Part shown: positions 24,351 through 33,241 of the stretch, piece by piece
Layout of the letters: the number at the start of each line of letters is the position of its first letter
Numbering within the stretch: the stretch's first letter is position 1
Assembly: GCF_002217755.1 (NCBI RefSeq)
Contig: NZ_BCFL01000034.1
Coordinates: 62,001 to 126,000, forward strand
Length of the DNA: 64,000 nt
Direction: 5' to 3'
Source: Streptomyces hyaluromycini
Lineage (GTDB): Bacteria; Actinomycetota; Actinomycetes; Streptomycetales; Streptomycetaceae
Notes under the pieces: model-generated
The model's input: the letters and a program-made list of their open reading frames with translations, nothing else
The model's database searches: none
Told to the model about the DNA's origin: nothing
Translations under genes and position numbers: made by a program

Positions 24351-25418
24351 CTACTTCCCCTTGTGCCCGGACTTCGAGCGGCCGCCCTGGTGCGCGCCGT
24401 TCTCCGTGCCGTGCGTGCTGTCGTACTTCTCGTACGCGTCGACGATACGGCCCACCAGCTTGTGCCGTACGACATCGTGGGACGTCAGCCGGGAGAAGTG
24501 CACGTCCTCGACGCCGTCCAGGATGTCCTGCACCTGGCGCAGACCGGACTTGGTCCCGTTGGGCAGGTCGACCTGGGTGACGTCACCCGTGATCACGATC
24601 TTCGACTCGAAGCCGAGCCGGGTGAGGAACATCTTCATCTGCTCGGGAGAGGTGTTCTGGGCCTCGTCGAGAATGATGAAGGCGTCGTTGAGGGTGCGGC
24701 CGCGCATGTAGGCGAGGGGCGCCACCTCGATCGTCCCGGCCGCCATCAGGCGCGGGATCGAGTCCGGGTCGAGCATGTCGTGCAGCGCGTCGTACAGCGG
24801 GCGCAGGTACGGGTCGATCTTCTCGTAGAGCGTGCCCGGCAGGAAGCCGAGCCGCTCGCCCGCCTCGACCGCCGGCCGGGTCAGGATGATGCGGTTGACC
24901 TGCTTGGACTGCAGGGCCTGCACCGCCTTGGCCATGGCCAGGTAGGTCTTTCCGGTACCGGCGGGCCCGATGCCGAAGACGATCGTGTGCTTGTCGATCG
25001 CGTCGACGTACCGCTTCTGGTTGAGGGTCTTGGGGCGGATGGTGCGGCCGCGCGAGGACAGGATGTTCTGTGTCAGAACCTGGGCCGGGGTCTCCTCCGG
25101 GCCCTCCCCGTTCTCACTCGCCCGCAACATGGCGATCGAGCGTTCCACTGCGTCCTCCGTCATCGGCTGTCCGGTGCGGAGCACCAGCATCATCTCGTCG
25201 AACAGGCGCTGTATGAGGGCGACTTCACGGGCATCGCCGACCGCGCTGATCTCATTGCCCCGGACGTGGATGTCGGCCGCCGGGAAGGCCTTCTCGATCA
25301 CGCGCAGCAGCGAGTCGCCGGATCCCAGCACGGTGACCATCGGGTGCTGGGCGGGAACCTCGAACTGAGCTCGGGCCTGCTGCTGCGCGGGGGTGTGAGC
25401 TGTGGGTGTCTGAGTCAT
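24351..25418 (-). CDS. phoH: PhoH-family ATPase
   Basis: A 355-residue cytoplasmic P-loop protein. Walker A is GPAGTGKT and Walker B is FIILDEAQN; an N-terminal KH-like region (~25-120) precedes them. PhoH proteins are putative RNA helicase/ATPases acting with YbeY. It is the first gene of a four-gene run (phoH, ybeY, CNNM, YjbR). A 250-base intergenic region separates it from the divergent FAD-subunit gene and holds no other gene that I can see. Confidence 0.95.
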   Translation of the reverse strand: MTQTPTAHTPAQQQARAQFEVPAQHPMVTVLGSGDSLLRVIEKAFPAADIHVRGNEISAVGDAREVALIQRLFDEMMLVLRTGQPMTEDAVERSIAMLRASENGEGPEETPAQVLTQNILSSRGRTIRPKTLNQKRYVDAIDKHTIVFGIGPAGTGKTYLAMAKAVQALQSKQVNRIILTRPAVEAGERLGFLPGTLYEKIDPYLRPLYDALHDMLDPDSIPRLMAAGTIEVAPLAYMRGRTLNDAFIILDEAQNTSPEQMKMFLTRLGFESKIVITGDVTQVDLPNGTKSGLRQVQDILDGVEDVHFSRLTSHDVVRHKLVGRIVDAYEKYDSTHGTENGAHQGGRSKSGHKGK

Positions 25419-25668
25419 GGGCCGGCGCTTAAGGCCTGCGGTTCCTCCTCATCACGGCCGCGTAGCTGAGGGCGGCCTCGCGATACCAAGCGTACGACGC
25501 GGGACTGACAACGCCGTAGGCCTTTTCACAGCGGAGGCGCCCCCGCTGCAGCCATGAGCCCTGCATGCGCTCCTGCACGCCGGGGCAGAATCCGAGCCGT
25601 CACTGCCATACGTGGTCGGGGGGCCGCGTCCGCTCCACGCCACCTGTCCGCACAGAAAGCAGGTAGCC

Positions 25669-26358
25669 GTGCTGCTGCGTCTGCCCACGTCGGTGTCCGA
25701 GGCCCGGGAATGTCTGGCCGAGGGGGCGATACCCGTCGGCGGAGCGACCCTGATATGGGCCGCGTGGCAGCGGGACGGCTTCCCGGAACAGGCGGTGTCC
25801 CTGCGGGAGGTACCGGAGGCGACGGCGGTCGGGGACGGTGTGCTGGGCGGCGCGGTCCTGCTGCACCAGGTGGACGACCGGGTTCCGGAGATGCTGCGGC
25901 AGGCGGCGAAGGGCGTGGGCACGGGGGCGGTGCGCCGGACGGCGACGGTGGGCGGGAACATCGCCGGGTCGAGTCTGCGGGACCTGCTGCCGGCGGCGAT
26001 CGCGCTGGACGCGTGGGCCGACGTGCTCACGGCGGACGGGGTCCACCGGGTGGACCTGGCCGAGGTGCAGGCCAAGTCGCCGCTGCTGCTGGCGCTGCGC
26101 TGGCGGGAGCCGGTGAGGGGCGCGTACGCGAAGGTCGCGGACCCGGCGGGCGGGGAGGTGCCGACGATCGCCGCCGCGGCGGTGGACACGGAGGGTGTGC
26201 TGCGGGTCGCCGTGCGGGAGGGGTATGCGGTGACCAGCGGGAGTGTGGGGGCCGACGGGGGCGGGGTGGAGGAACTGTTCGCCGGTGCGTTGTCGGGGGT
26301 GTCGGAGGCGGGGCGGTCGCTGGTGCGGGAGCAGGTTGCCAAGGTGCGGGGGGAGTAG
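25669..26358 (+). CDS. Orphan FAD-binding subunit of a molybdopterin dehydrogenase type
   Basis: A 229-residue protein matching the CoxM/XdhB medium subunit. The N-terminal FAD PP-loop is VGGATLIW (residues ~24-31), and the second FAD signature is TATVGGNIAGSS. The C-terminal CO-dehydrogenase flavoprotein domain follows. The usual partners, a 2Fe-2S subunit and a molybdopterin large subunit, are absent on both sides, so it either works with partners elsewhere or has another role. I chose the GTG at 25669 because it gives the canonical start LLRLPTSVSEA; an in-frame extension to 25612 is Cys/Pro rich and unlikely. Confidence 0.85.
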   Translation: MLLRLPTSVSEARECLAEGAIPVGGATLIWAAWQRDGFPEQAVSLREVPEATAVGDGVLGGAVLLHQVDDRVPEMLRQAAKGVGTGAVRRTATVGGNIAGSSLRDLLPAAIALDAWADVLTADGVHRVDLAEVQAKSPLLLALRWREPVRGAYAKVADPAGGEVPTIAAAAVDTEGVLRVAVREGYAVTSGSVGADGGGVEELFAGALSGVSEAGRSLVREQVAKVRGE

Positions 26359-26397
26359 GGCGGCGGTTCGTGGTCGGCTGCGGGTGAGTGGGGGTTG

Positions 26398-26429
26398 CTC
26401 GCGCAGTTCCCCGCGCCCCTTTGGGGCGC
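26398..26429. repeat. Type-A dispersed repeat with terminator hairpin
   Basis: An inverted copy of the AGGGGCGCGGGGAACTGCGC element overlaps a GCGCCCC-TTT-GGGGCGC hairpin (26413-26429) between convergent genes. A CCTCCCCCAGTGCCTTAAGG / CCTGGGAGG palindromic segment (26470-26502) of the kind scattered through Streptomyces follows. Together they fill the 244-base gap. Confidence 0.7.
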
Positions 26430-26602
26430 GCTGCACAGCCGTGACTCATATAGCCGCGGGCAGTCGTGCCTCCCCCAGTGCCTTAAGGGCCTGGGAGGTG
26501 CCCCCAGGGCGGCACGGGTGGGCGCGGGCGGCACCGCGCCAACGCGGGCAAGTGAAACCCCCGGCCCCAGCCCCCACGCAGCCGCACCCGCACCCTCGGC
26601 AG

Positions 26603-27778
26603 TCACCCCGCGCGTCCGAACCCGATCGTCGGCACCGCCCTCCGCAGGGGCCACGGCCTCACCTGGTCCTCCTCCGGCACCAGGCCCTCCAGGAACGCGT
26701 ACCGCCGCAGCGCCGCCGGATCCTGCCCGTCCACCGACTGCACCTTCCGCCACCACGCCCCGATCTCCGACCACCCGGGAGCGGACAGGGAGCCGCCGAA
26801 CTCCTGGACGGACAGAGCTGCCGTGAGGCCCGCGAAGGCGAGCCGGTCGGCCAGCGGCCAGTCGGCCAGCGTGCCGGTGACGAAGCCGGCGACGAAGACG
26901 TCGCCCGCGCCGGTCGGGTCGAGGGCCTCCACCGCGATCGCCGGTACCTCCGCGGACTCCCCGGTCCGCCCGTCGACCGCGTACGCCCCCTCCGCCCCGA
27001 GGGTGACGACCGCCAGGGGCACGTACTCGGTGAGGGCGTGCGCCGCGGCCCGCGGGCAGTCCTCGCCGGTGTACCGCCTCGCTTCCTCCGCGTTCGGCAG
27101 GAACGCCTCGCAGTGTTCCAGGTCGGCGAGGCCCGCGAGGTCCCACGCACCGGTGTCGTCCCAGCCGACGTCGGCGAAGATCCGGGTCCCCTCGGCGGCC
27201 GCCCTGGCGATCCAGGGGTTGCGTTTGCCGGGCGTGAGGGAGGCGACGGCGGCACGCGCACGGGCGGGGTGGCCGGGTGCGTTCTGCTGGCGGAACAGCG
27301 TGTCGGCGGGCAGCTCGTGCCCGTGCGACACCATGGTCCGCTCGCCCTCGTACGCCATGGAGACGGTGACCGGCGAGTGCCAGCCGCGCACGGTCCGGGA
27401 CGGGGAGAGGTCGATGCCCTCGCCCTGGGCGAGCGCGTCCCAGCAGTACTCGCCGTAGTGGTCGTCGCCGAAGGCGGCCGCGAGGGAGGTCTTCAGGCCG
27501 AGGCGGGCGAGGGCGGTGGCCATGTTGGCGATGCCGCCGGGGCTGGAGCCCATGCCCCGGGCCCAGGACTCGGTGCCGCGCACGGGCGCGGAGTCGAGGC
27601 CGGTGAAGACGATGTCGAGGAAGACGGTGCCGGTGAGGTAGACGTCCCAGGGCGGGTCGCCCGGCGAGCGCAGGCCGGCCAGCGGGTCGACCTGCGCGGC
27701 GCAGTGCGGTGCTGTTGCTCCCCTGTCGTCGTCGAGGTACTCCGGTTCCTCTCCGGCGAACGCGTTGGACGCGGTCAC
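26603..27778 (-). CDS. PfkB-family carbohydrate kinase
   Basis: A 391-residue ribokinase-type sugar kinase. The anion-hole/ATP motif DPTGAGDVF near residue 280 includes the catalytic Asp. The N-terminal sugar-site pattern (GSSPGGIANMATALARLG) is present. The first ~45 residues are an extra, poorly conserved extension. The gene lies 95 bases downstream of a KDG-type dehydratase gene on the same strand, so a sugar-acid substrate is possible, but the phosphorylated sugar cannot be named from sequence. Confidence 0.85.
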   Translation of the reverse strand: MTASNAFAGEEPEYLDDDRGATAPHCAAQVDPLAGLRSPGDPPWDVYLTGTVFLDIVFTGLDSAPVRGTESWARGMGSSPGGIANMATALARLGLKTSLAAAFGDDHYGEYCWDALAQGEGIDLSPSRTVRGWHSPVTVSMAYEGERTMVSHGHELPADTLFRQQNAPGHPARARAAVASLTPGKRNPWIARAAAEGTRIFADVGWDDTGAWDLAGLADLEHCEAFLPNAEEARRYTGEDCPRAAAHALTEYVPLAVVTLGAEGAYAVDGRTGESAEVPAIAVEALDPTGAGDVFVAGFVTGTLADWPLADRLAFAGLTAALSVQEFGGSLSAPGWSEIGAWWRKVQSVDGQDPAALRRYAFLEGLVPEEDQVRPWPLRRAVPTIGFGRAG

Positions 27779-27873
27779 GGTGCGCTCCCTGACGTGGTGC
27801 GGATCCGGTCAGTCTGCACCATGGCGCGGGAGAGGCGGCCGCTCTCGCCGTACGACCGCCCGAACGAGCGGCG

Positions 27874-28827
27874 CTACCAGCGGACGGCCCCCACGAGGTC
27901 GAGGCCGGCGGTGAGCAGCGCGTCGAGGTCGGCCAGGTCGGCGGTGGACGGGTCGGTGAGCGGGGCGCGCACGGGACCCACCGGCCGGCCGCGCAGCCGG
28001 GCCGCCGCCTTCACCAGCGAGACCGAGTATCCGGGCACCCGGTCCCGCAGTTCGACGAACGGCACGTAGAAGTCGCGCAGCAGCTTGTCGACCGTGCCGT
28101 GGTCGCCGCCCTGCAGGGCGGCGAAGAAGGCGTCGGCGATCTCCGGGGCGAAGGCGTGCACGGCGGAGGAGTAGGCGGGGACGCCGACGGCGGCGTAGGC
28201 GCGGGCCTGGATCTCGGCGGTGGCGGCGCCGTTGAAGAAGAGGAAGCCGTCCGGGGCGGCGAGGGTGAGCCGCTGGAGCCGGTCGAGGTCGCTGTGCCCG
28301 TCCTTGAGCCCGATGACGCCGGGGATGCCGGCGATCCGCGCCAGCGACTCGGCGGTGTACGTGACCTGGCCGCGCTGGTAGACGACGAGCGGCAGCCCGG
28401 TCCGGCCCGCGATCGCCTCGACCTGCGCGACGAGTCCGTCCTGCGGGGCGCCGACGAGGTAGTGCGGCAGCACGAGCAGGGCGTCCGCGCCGGCCTCCTC
28501 CGCGATGCGCGCGAACCGGACGGCCTGCGCCCAGCCGTAACCCACCCCCGCGACCACGGGCACCCGGCCGCCGGCCTCCGCGACCGCCGCGCTCACCACC
28601 TGCCGGTACTCCTCCTCGTCCAGCGAGAAGAACTCCCCGGTGCCGCAGGCCGGGAAGAGGGCGCCGGGCCCGGCGGCCAGCTGCCCCGCGACGTACGCCC
28701 GGAATCCGTCCGCGTCGAGGGACCCGTCGGCGTGGAACGAGGTGAGCGGGAACGACAGCACCCCGCCCGCCATCCCGTCCCGCAGCCTCCGCACCACATG
28801 CTCCGGCTGTCCGGCCACCCCACCCAT
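27874..28827 (-). CDS. 5-dehydro-4-deoxyglucarate dehydratase-type enzyme (DHDPS family)
   Basis: A 317-residue class-I aldolase-fold enzyme. Schiff-base Lys175 sits in VIGLKDGHSD, the Tyr in VVYQRG and the nucleotide-independent GTGEFF motif in FPACGTGEFFSL. These match KdgD, which converts 5-dehydro-4-deoxy-D-glucarate to 2-oxoglutarate semialdehyde. The ATG at 28827 has GGGAGA 6 bases upstream. It is divergent from an IclR-family regulator, the usual regulator of aromatic/sugar-acid catabolism, so this small locus is probably inducible. Glucarate dehydratase and the semialdehyde dehydrogenase are not in the window. Confidence 0.85.
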   Translation of the reverse strand: MGGVAGQPEHVVRRLRDGMAGGVLSFPLTSFHADGSLDADGFRAYVAGQLAAGPGALFPACGTGEFFSLDEEEYRQVVSAAVAEAGGRVPVVAGVGYGWAQAVRFARIAEEAGADALLVLPHYLVGAPQDGLVAQVEAIAGRTGLPLVVYQRGQVTYTAESLARIAGIPGVIGLKDGHSDLDRLQRLTLAAPDGFLFFNGAATAEIQARAYAAVGVPAYSSAVHAFAPEIADAFFAALQGGDHGTVDKLLRDFYVPFVELRDRVPGYSVSLVKAAARLRGRPVGPVRAPLTDPSTADLADLDALLTAGLDLVGAVRW

Positions 28828-28830
28828 CTC

Positions 28831-28848
28831 TGTCTCCCCATATAGACA
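28831..28848. promoter_or_regulatory. Inverted repeat TGTCT-N8-AGACA between kdgD-type gene and IclR gene
   Basis: Perfect 5-bp arms (28831-28835, 28844-28848) flank an AT-rich spacer. It overlaps the ribosome-binding region of the dehydratase gene, 4 bases from its start, and lies 86 bases from the IclR start. It may be an IclR-type operator; half-site length is marginal. Confidence 0.4.
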
Positions 28849-28933
28849 GCATCCACGTACAAGAACTGAGACTAGATATGCGAACGCACCCCCGTCAACG
28901 GCGCACACCGCCCCGCCCCTCTACGATCTGCAC

Positions 28934-29710
28934 ATGTCCGAGACAGCAGGCGTCCGCGAGGTGAAGTCCGCGGCGCGCACGGTGGAGCTGCTGGAGCTCC
29001 TCGCGGCCCGCGGCGACCGTCCGGCCCGCCTCCAGGAACTGGCGGACGAACTCGGCGTCCCGCGCAGCTCGATGTACGCCCTGCTGCAGACGCTGATCAC
29101 CCGCGGCTGGGTCCGCACCGACACCACCGGTTCCCTCTACGGCATCGGCATCCGCACCCTGCTGACCGGCACCAGCTACCTGGACTCGGACCCGCGCGTC
29201 CGCCTCGTACGCCCCTACCTCGACGAGGCCTCGGAGGTGCTCGGCGAGACGATCCACCTGGGCCGCCTGGACGGCCCGGACGTGGCGTACCTGGCTACCC
29301 GGGAGTCCCACGAGTACCTGCGCACGATCAGCAGGGTGGGCCGCCGCCTCCCGGCCCACGCGGGCGCCCTCGGCAAGGCGCTGCTGGCGGAACGCCCGGA
29401 CGCCGACCTCCCCGCGGGCCCCTACCGGCCCCTCACCCCCCACACCCGCACCACCCGCGACGCCCTCGCCGCCGACCTGGCCGGGGTCCGCGCCCGCGGC
29501 TACTCGATCGACCGCGAGGAAGGCGTCCTCGGCATCACCGGCTTCGGCTTCGCCCTGCGCTACGACACCCCGCCCCAGGACGCGATCAGCTGCTCGGTAC
29601 CGGTGGCCCGCCTGACCCCGGCCCACGAGGACCAGATCATCACGGTGATGCAGGAAATCCGCACCCGCATCGAGTCAGCGACAACGGGCGGCACAGTCAA
29701 CTGGCGGTGA
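28934..29710 (+). CDS. IclR-family transcriptional regulator
   Basis: A 258-residue regulator with an N-terminal winged helix (residues ~10-75; LQELADELGVPRSSMYALLQ in part) and a C-terminal IclR effector domain (GRRLPAHAGALGKALLAE ... GYSIDREEG). It is divergent from the dehydratase gene and probably its repressor or activator, responding to a sugar acid. A type-B/type-A repeat cluster follows the stop. Confidence 0.92.
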   Translation: MSETAGVREVKSAARTVELLELLAARGDRPARLQELADELGVPRSSMYALLQTLITRGWVRTDTTGSLYGIGIRTLLTGTSYLDSDPRVRLVRPYLDEASEVLGETIHLGRLDGPDVAYLATRESHEYLRTISRVGRRLPAHAGALGKALLAERPDADLPAGPYRPLTPHTRTTRDALAADLAGVRARGYSIDREEGVLGITGFGFALRYDTPPQDAISCSVPVARLTPAHEDQIITVMQEIRTRIESATTGGTVNWR

Positions 29711-30063
29711 GTGGTCCCACGTTGTCTTAGGGCGCGGGGCTGTACCGATCTGCGGCTCCGCCGCATGGGCGCGACCAGCACACCCGCCCTTCAAACACCC
29801 GAACCGCAGCCAACCCAGGGGCGCGGGGAACTGCGCGAGGAACCCCCACTCAGCCGCACCCGCCACTCACCGAACCCCCCACGGCGCGCGGCGGTCCTAC
29901 CCCCTCCCCCGCACCCAAAACCCCACCGTGCCCCACATCACACCCCCCGCCCTTCTTCCGGTCCCCCGCCCTTGATACAAATTCTCCGCGCGTTCCTGTC
30001 CCTCGACGGCCTGCGCCCAACCCCCTTCTTGAGCCGCTCCTTTCGCATGCCCTGGGAACGCCC
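29711..30063. repeat. Gene-free stretch with type-B and type-A dispersed repeats
   Basis: Bases 29728-29780 are a type-B copy (GGGCGCGGGGCTGTACCGAT then CTGCGGCTCCGCCGCATGGG). Bases 29817-29840 are a type-A copy (AGGGGCGCGGGGAACTGCGC). The remaining ~220 bases are C-rich low-complexity DNA ending in the upstream region of the MFS gene; no gene is supportable. Confidence 0.75.
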
Positions 30064-31248
30064 GTGTCCGCCCCCCGCACCACCCCCTGGCCCCTCGTCG
30101 CCCTTTTCACGGCCGGGTACCTGGCCCCGTACCTCCTCCCGACCACCGTCGGCAGGCTCGCATCGGGGCTCCCCCTCTCCGCCACCCAGGCAGGCGCCAT
30201 CGGCAGTGCCCTGCTGCTGAGTTCGGCGACGGCCGGCTTCCTCCTCGCCTCCCGGGTGGACCGCACCGGCCCCCGTACCCTCGCCCGGCTCGGACTTCTG
30301 CTCGCGGTCCTCGGCTACGGCGGGGCGGCCCTGACCACCGCCGTCCCCGCGGTCATAGCCGGCGCAGCCGTCGGCGGATTCGGCTCCGGCACGATCACCG
30401 CCGTCGCCGCCACCGGCATCGCCGCACAGCGCGACCCCCACCGCACCACCACCCTCGGCCTGCTCGGCGTCTCCGCCCTCGCGGGTGCCGTCTATCTGAC
30501 GGTCCCGCACCTCGGCCCCGGCCACGCGCAGCCCCTCGCCGCGATCGCGCTCACGGCGCTCGCGGTGTGGCCGCTCACCGCCCGCCTGTCCCCCCGTACC
30601 GCCCCGGCCCTCCCCCGCGCCGCCGCCGGCTCCCGGCTCCCGCACCTGCGCTCGGGTCTGCTGCTGGCCGCCGCGATGCCCTGCTGGTCGGCCGCGCAGA
30701 ACTCGCTGTGGGGGGTCAGCGGCCGGATCGGCCTGACGCAGGCGCATCTCAGCGAGGCGACCGTCGGCCTGGTGTTCGCGGTGGCGCTCGGCACCGGCCT
30801 GCTCGGCGTGGTCGGCGCGGGCGCCCTCGGCCCGCGGCTCGGCCGGGCCCTGCCGATCGGTCTCGGCACCGTGCTGATCGCGGGCTGTATCGCGCTCAGC
30901 GCGTCCGCGACCGACCTCACGTCCTTCGCGACCGGCGAGATCGCCTGGAACCTGCTCTACCCGGTCGTCCTGTCGTACGTCATCGGCCTGGCCGCCGCCC
31001 TGGACCCGCGCGGCCGCTGGGCGGTGCTGGTCGGGTCGGCGTCGTCGCTGGGGACGGCGGTCGGCCCGATGACCGGCAGCCTGCTGGCGGCGCGGGCCGG
31101 TTTCCCGGCGATGGGAACGGTCCTCGCGGTGGGCCTGCTGGCGGTCGCGGTACCGCTGACGGCGGTGGCACTGCGGCGCAGGACCACCACCGTCGCGACC
31201 CACGCGGCGCACACCGGGGACACCGCACGGCTGGACGTGGCGGCCTAG
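30064..31248 (+). CDS. MFS transporter
   Basis: A 394-residue membrane protein with about twelve hydrophobic segments and a DRTGPRTLAR A-loop after TM2. The general type is the small-molecule/drug efflux MFS; the substrate is unknown. GTG at 30064 is the start. Its stop (TAG 31246-31248) lies inside the left arm of a 26-bp inverted repeat shared with the convergent adenosine deaminase gene. The gene is alone, with no coupled enzyme or regulator. Confidence 0.8.
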   Translation: MSAPRTTPWPLVALFTAGYLAPYLLPTTVGRLASGLPLSATQAGAIGSALLLSSATAGFLLASRVDRTGPRTLARLGLLLAVLGYGGAALTTAVPAVIAGAAVGGFGSGTITAVAATGIAAQRDPHRTTTLGLLGVSALAGAVYLTVPHLGPGHAQPLAAIALTALAVWPLTARLSPRTAPALPRAAAGSRLPHLRSGLLLAAAMPCWSAAQNSLWGVSGRIGLTQAHLSEATVGLVFAVALGTGLLGVVGAGALGPRLGRALPIGLGTVLIAGCIALSASATDLTSFATGEIAWNLLYPVVLSYVIGLAAALDPRGRWAVLVGSASSLGTAVGPMTGSLLAARAGFPAMGTVLAVGLLAVAVPLTAVALRRRTTTVATHAAHTGDTARLDVAA

Positions 31249-31311
31249 GGCCTGTCTGACAATTCCCGTCTGCCCTCCGGGCGACGACGGGAATTGTCAG
31301 ACAGGCCCTAG
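31245..31311. terminator. 26-bp perfect inverted repeat carrying both stop codons
   Basis: Arms 31245-31270 and 31286-31311 are perfectly complementary (they begin CTAGGGCCTGTCTGACAATT); the spacer is 15 bases. The TAG of the MFS gene and the TAG of adenosine deaminase both fall within the arms. It functions as a bidirectional terminator. The ends and high symmetry suggest a miniature inverted-repeat element. Confidence 0.85.
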
Positions 31312-32300
31312 CCGAACTCGAACGCCTCCACCTCGGCGAGGTACCGGGCCCGCAGTTCCTCGTCGTCCTCCAGGAAGGAGGCGAGGAAGGAGTTGCGGGC
31401 CAGCTCCCGCATCTGCTCCCTGGACAGGCCCAGGGCGTCGCGCACGGCGTGGTAGTTGTCGGCGACGTAGCCGCCGAAGTAGGCCGGGTCGTCGGAGTTG
31501 ACCGTGCACAGCAGCCCGGCTTCGATCATGGCCGGAAGCGGGTGCTCGGCGAGCACGTCGACCGCGCGCAGCCGGACGTTCGACAGCGGGCACAGCGTCA
31601 GCGGGATCCGTTCCCGCACCAGCCGGGCGACCAGTTGCGGGTCCTCCAGGCAGCGCAGCCCGTGGTCGACGCGCTCGACGCCGAGCAGGTCCAGCGCCTC
31701 GGTGATGTACTCCGGCGGCCCCTCCTCACCGGCATGCGCCACCCGCCGCAGCCCCAGCTCGGCCGCGGCCGCGTACACCTCGCGGAACTTGACCGGCGGA
31801 TGCCCGACCTCGGCCGAGTCCAGCCCGATGCCGATGATCCGGTCGAGGTACGGCTTCGCGGCCTCCAGCGTCCGCATCGCCGACTCGGCGGACTCGTCCC
31901 GCAGGAAGCACATGATCAGGCGGGTGGAGACCCCGTGGTTCTCGACGCTGCGGCCGAGCGCCCGCCACAGGCCCTCGACGACCGTCCCCATGCCGACGCC
32001 CCGGGCGAGGTGCGCCTGCGGGTCGAAGAAGATCTCGGCGTGCCGCACACCCTGGGCAGCGGCCCGCGCGAGATACGCGTTCGCGAGGTCCTCGAAGTCC
32101 TGCTCGGTGCGCAGGACGGCCATGAGCTCGTAGTACAGGTTCAGGAAGGACTGCAGGTCCTCGAACTGGTACGCCTTGCGCAGCGCTTCGGTGTCCGCGT
32201 ACGGCAGCTCGACGCCGTTGCGCGCGGCCAGCTCGAACGCCAGCTCGGGCTCCAGGGTGCCTTCGATGTGGAGGTGCAGTTCTGCTTTGGGGAGGGGCAT
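31308..32300 (-). CDS. add: Adenosine deaminase
   Basis: A 330-residue TIM-barrel hydrolase converting adenosine to inosine in purine salvage. Motifs: metal site ELHLHIEG near the N-terminus, HAGEE, and the C-terminal SLSNVRLR/NSDDPAYFG pair with the catalytic Asp-Asp. The ATG at 32300 gives the standard MPLPKAELHLH start; a GTG at 32324 overlaps the RNase Z stop by 4 bases (GTGA) and would add eight residues, so the true start may be there. It is the distal gene of an RNase Z/add pair. Its stop is within a large inverted repeat. Confidence 0.93.
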   Translation of the reverse strand: MPLPKAELHLHIEGTLEPELAFELAARNGVELPYADTEALRKAYQFEDLQSFLNLYYELMAVLRTEQDFEDLANAYLARAAAQGVRHAEIFFDPQAHLARGVGMGTVVEGLWRALGRSVENHGVSTRLIMCFLRDESAESAMRTLEAAKPYLDRIIGIGLDSAEVGHPPVKFREVYAAAAELGLRRVAHAGEEGPPEYITEALDLLGVERVDHGLRCLEDPQLVARLVRERIPLTLCPLSNVRLRAVDVLAEHPLPAMIEAGLLCTVNSDDPAYFGGYVADNYHAVRDALGLSREQMRELARNSFLASFLEDDEELRARYLAEVEAFEFG

Positions 32301-32320
32301 CAAAGCATGGTACGTCCGCT

Positions 32321-33235
32321 TCACCTGCGCTTCGGAACCGGCACTCGGAGCAGGTCGTAGGCGACGGTCAGCTCGCCCTCGTAGCCGGCGGCCCGTGCCT
32401 GCCGTTCGAAACTCTCGGGGTTCTCGGGTTCCGGGTAGCGCTGGCTGAAATGCGTCAGCACGAGGTGCCGTACCCCCGCGTCGCGGGCCACGGCCGCCGC
32501 CTGACCGGCGGTCAGGTGGCCGTGTTCCGCGGCGAGTCCGGCGTCCTCGTCGAGGAACGTCGACTCGATGACGAGCAGGTCGCAGCCCTCTGCAAGGGCG
32601 TGCACCCCGTCGCACAGCCGGGTGTCCATCACGAACGCGAACCGCTGGCCGCGGCGCACCTCGCTGACCTCGTCGAGCGTGACGTCCCCGAGGACGCCCT
32701 CGCGCTGGATCCGGCCGACGTCGGGGCCGGTGATGCCGTGCGCGGCGAGCCGTTCGGGCAGCATGCGGCGGCCGTCGGGCTCGGTGAGCCGGTAGCCGTA
32801 CGACTCGACGGGGTGGGAGAGCTTCCTGGCCTGCAGCGTGTAGGAGCGGGTGGCCGCGAGGTCGCCGTCCGCGTCGACGGGGGCCTCGGTGATGCCGACG
32901 GTCTCCCGGTACGCGGTGGCGTACCGCAGCCGGTCGAAGAAGCGCTGCCCGGACTTCGGGTAGTGCGCGGTGACCGGGTGCGGGACCTTGTCGAGGTTGA
33001 CGCGCTGGATGACCCCGGCGAGGCCGAGGGAGTGGTCGCCGTGGAAGTGGGTGACGCAGATCCGGTTCAGGTCGTGCGCGGCGACCCCGGCCCGCAGCAT
33101 CTGCCGCTGGGTGCCCTCGCCGGGGTCGAAGAGGATGCCCTCGCCGTCCCAGCGCAGCAGGTAGCCGTTGTGGTTGCGGTGCCGGGTGGGGACCTGGCTG
33201 GCGGTGCCGAGGACCACCAGTTCACGTACGGACAC
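32321..33235 (-). CDS. rnz: Ribonuclease Z
   Basis: A 304-residue MBL-fold endonuclease that trims tRNA 3' ends. The metal motif THFHGDHSLG (residues ~61-70) is canonical, and further ligands are in MDTR and LTHFSQR. The N-terminal LGTASQVPTRHRNHNG is typical of tRNase Z. It lies 6 bases downstream of the HIT gene and overlaps the alternative add start, so HIT-rnz-add are probably co-transcribed. Confidence 0.93.
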   Translation of the reverse strand: MSVRELVVLGTASQVPTRHRNHNGYLLRWDGEGILFDPGEGTQRQMLRAGVAAHDLNRICVTHFHGDHSLGLAGVIQRVNLDKVPHPVTAHYPKSGQRFFDRLRYATAYRETVGITEAPVDADGDLAATRSYTLQARKLSHPVESYGYRLTEPDGRRMLPERLAAHGITGPDVGRIQREGVLGDVTLDEVSEVRRGQRFAFVMDTRLCDGVHALAEGCDLLVIESTFLDEDAGLAAEHGHLTAGQAAAVARDAGVRHLVLTHFSQRYPEPENPESFERQARAAGYEGELTVAYDLLRVPVPKRR

Positions 33236-33241
33236 GGCGAG

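Noticed and set aside
29711..30063. A gene in the 353-base gap before the MFS gene
   Set aside because: Only C-rich low-complexity frames and dispersed repeats are present; no start, ribosome site or conserved motif.
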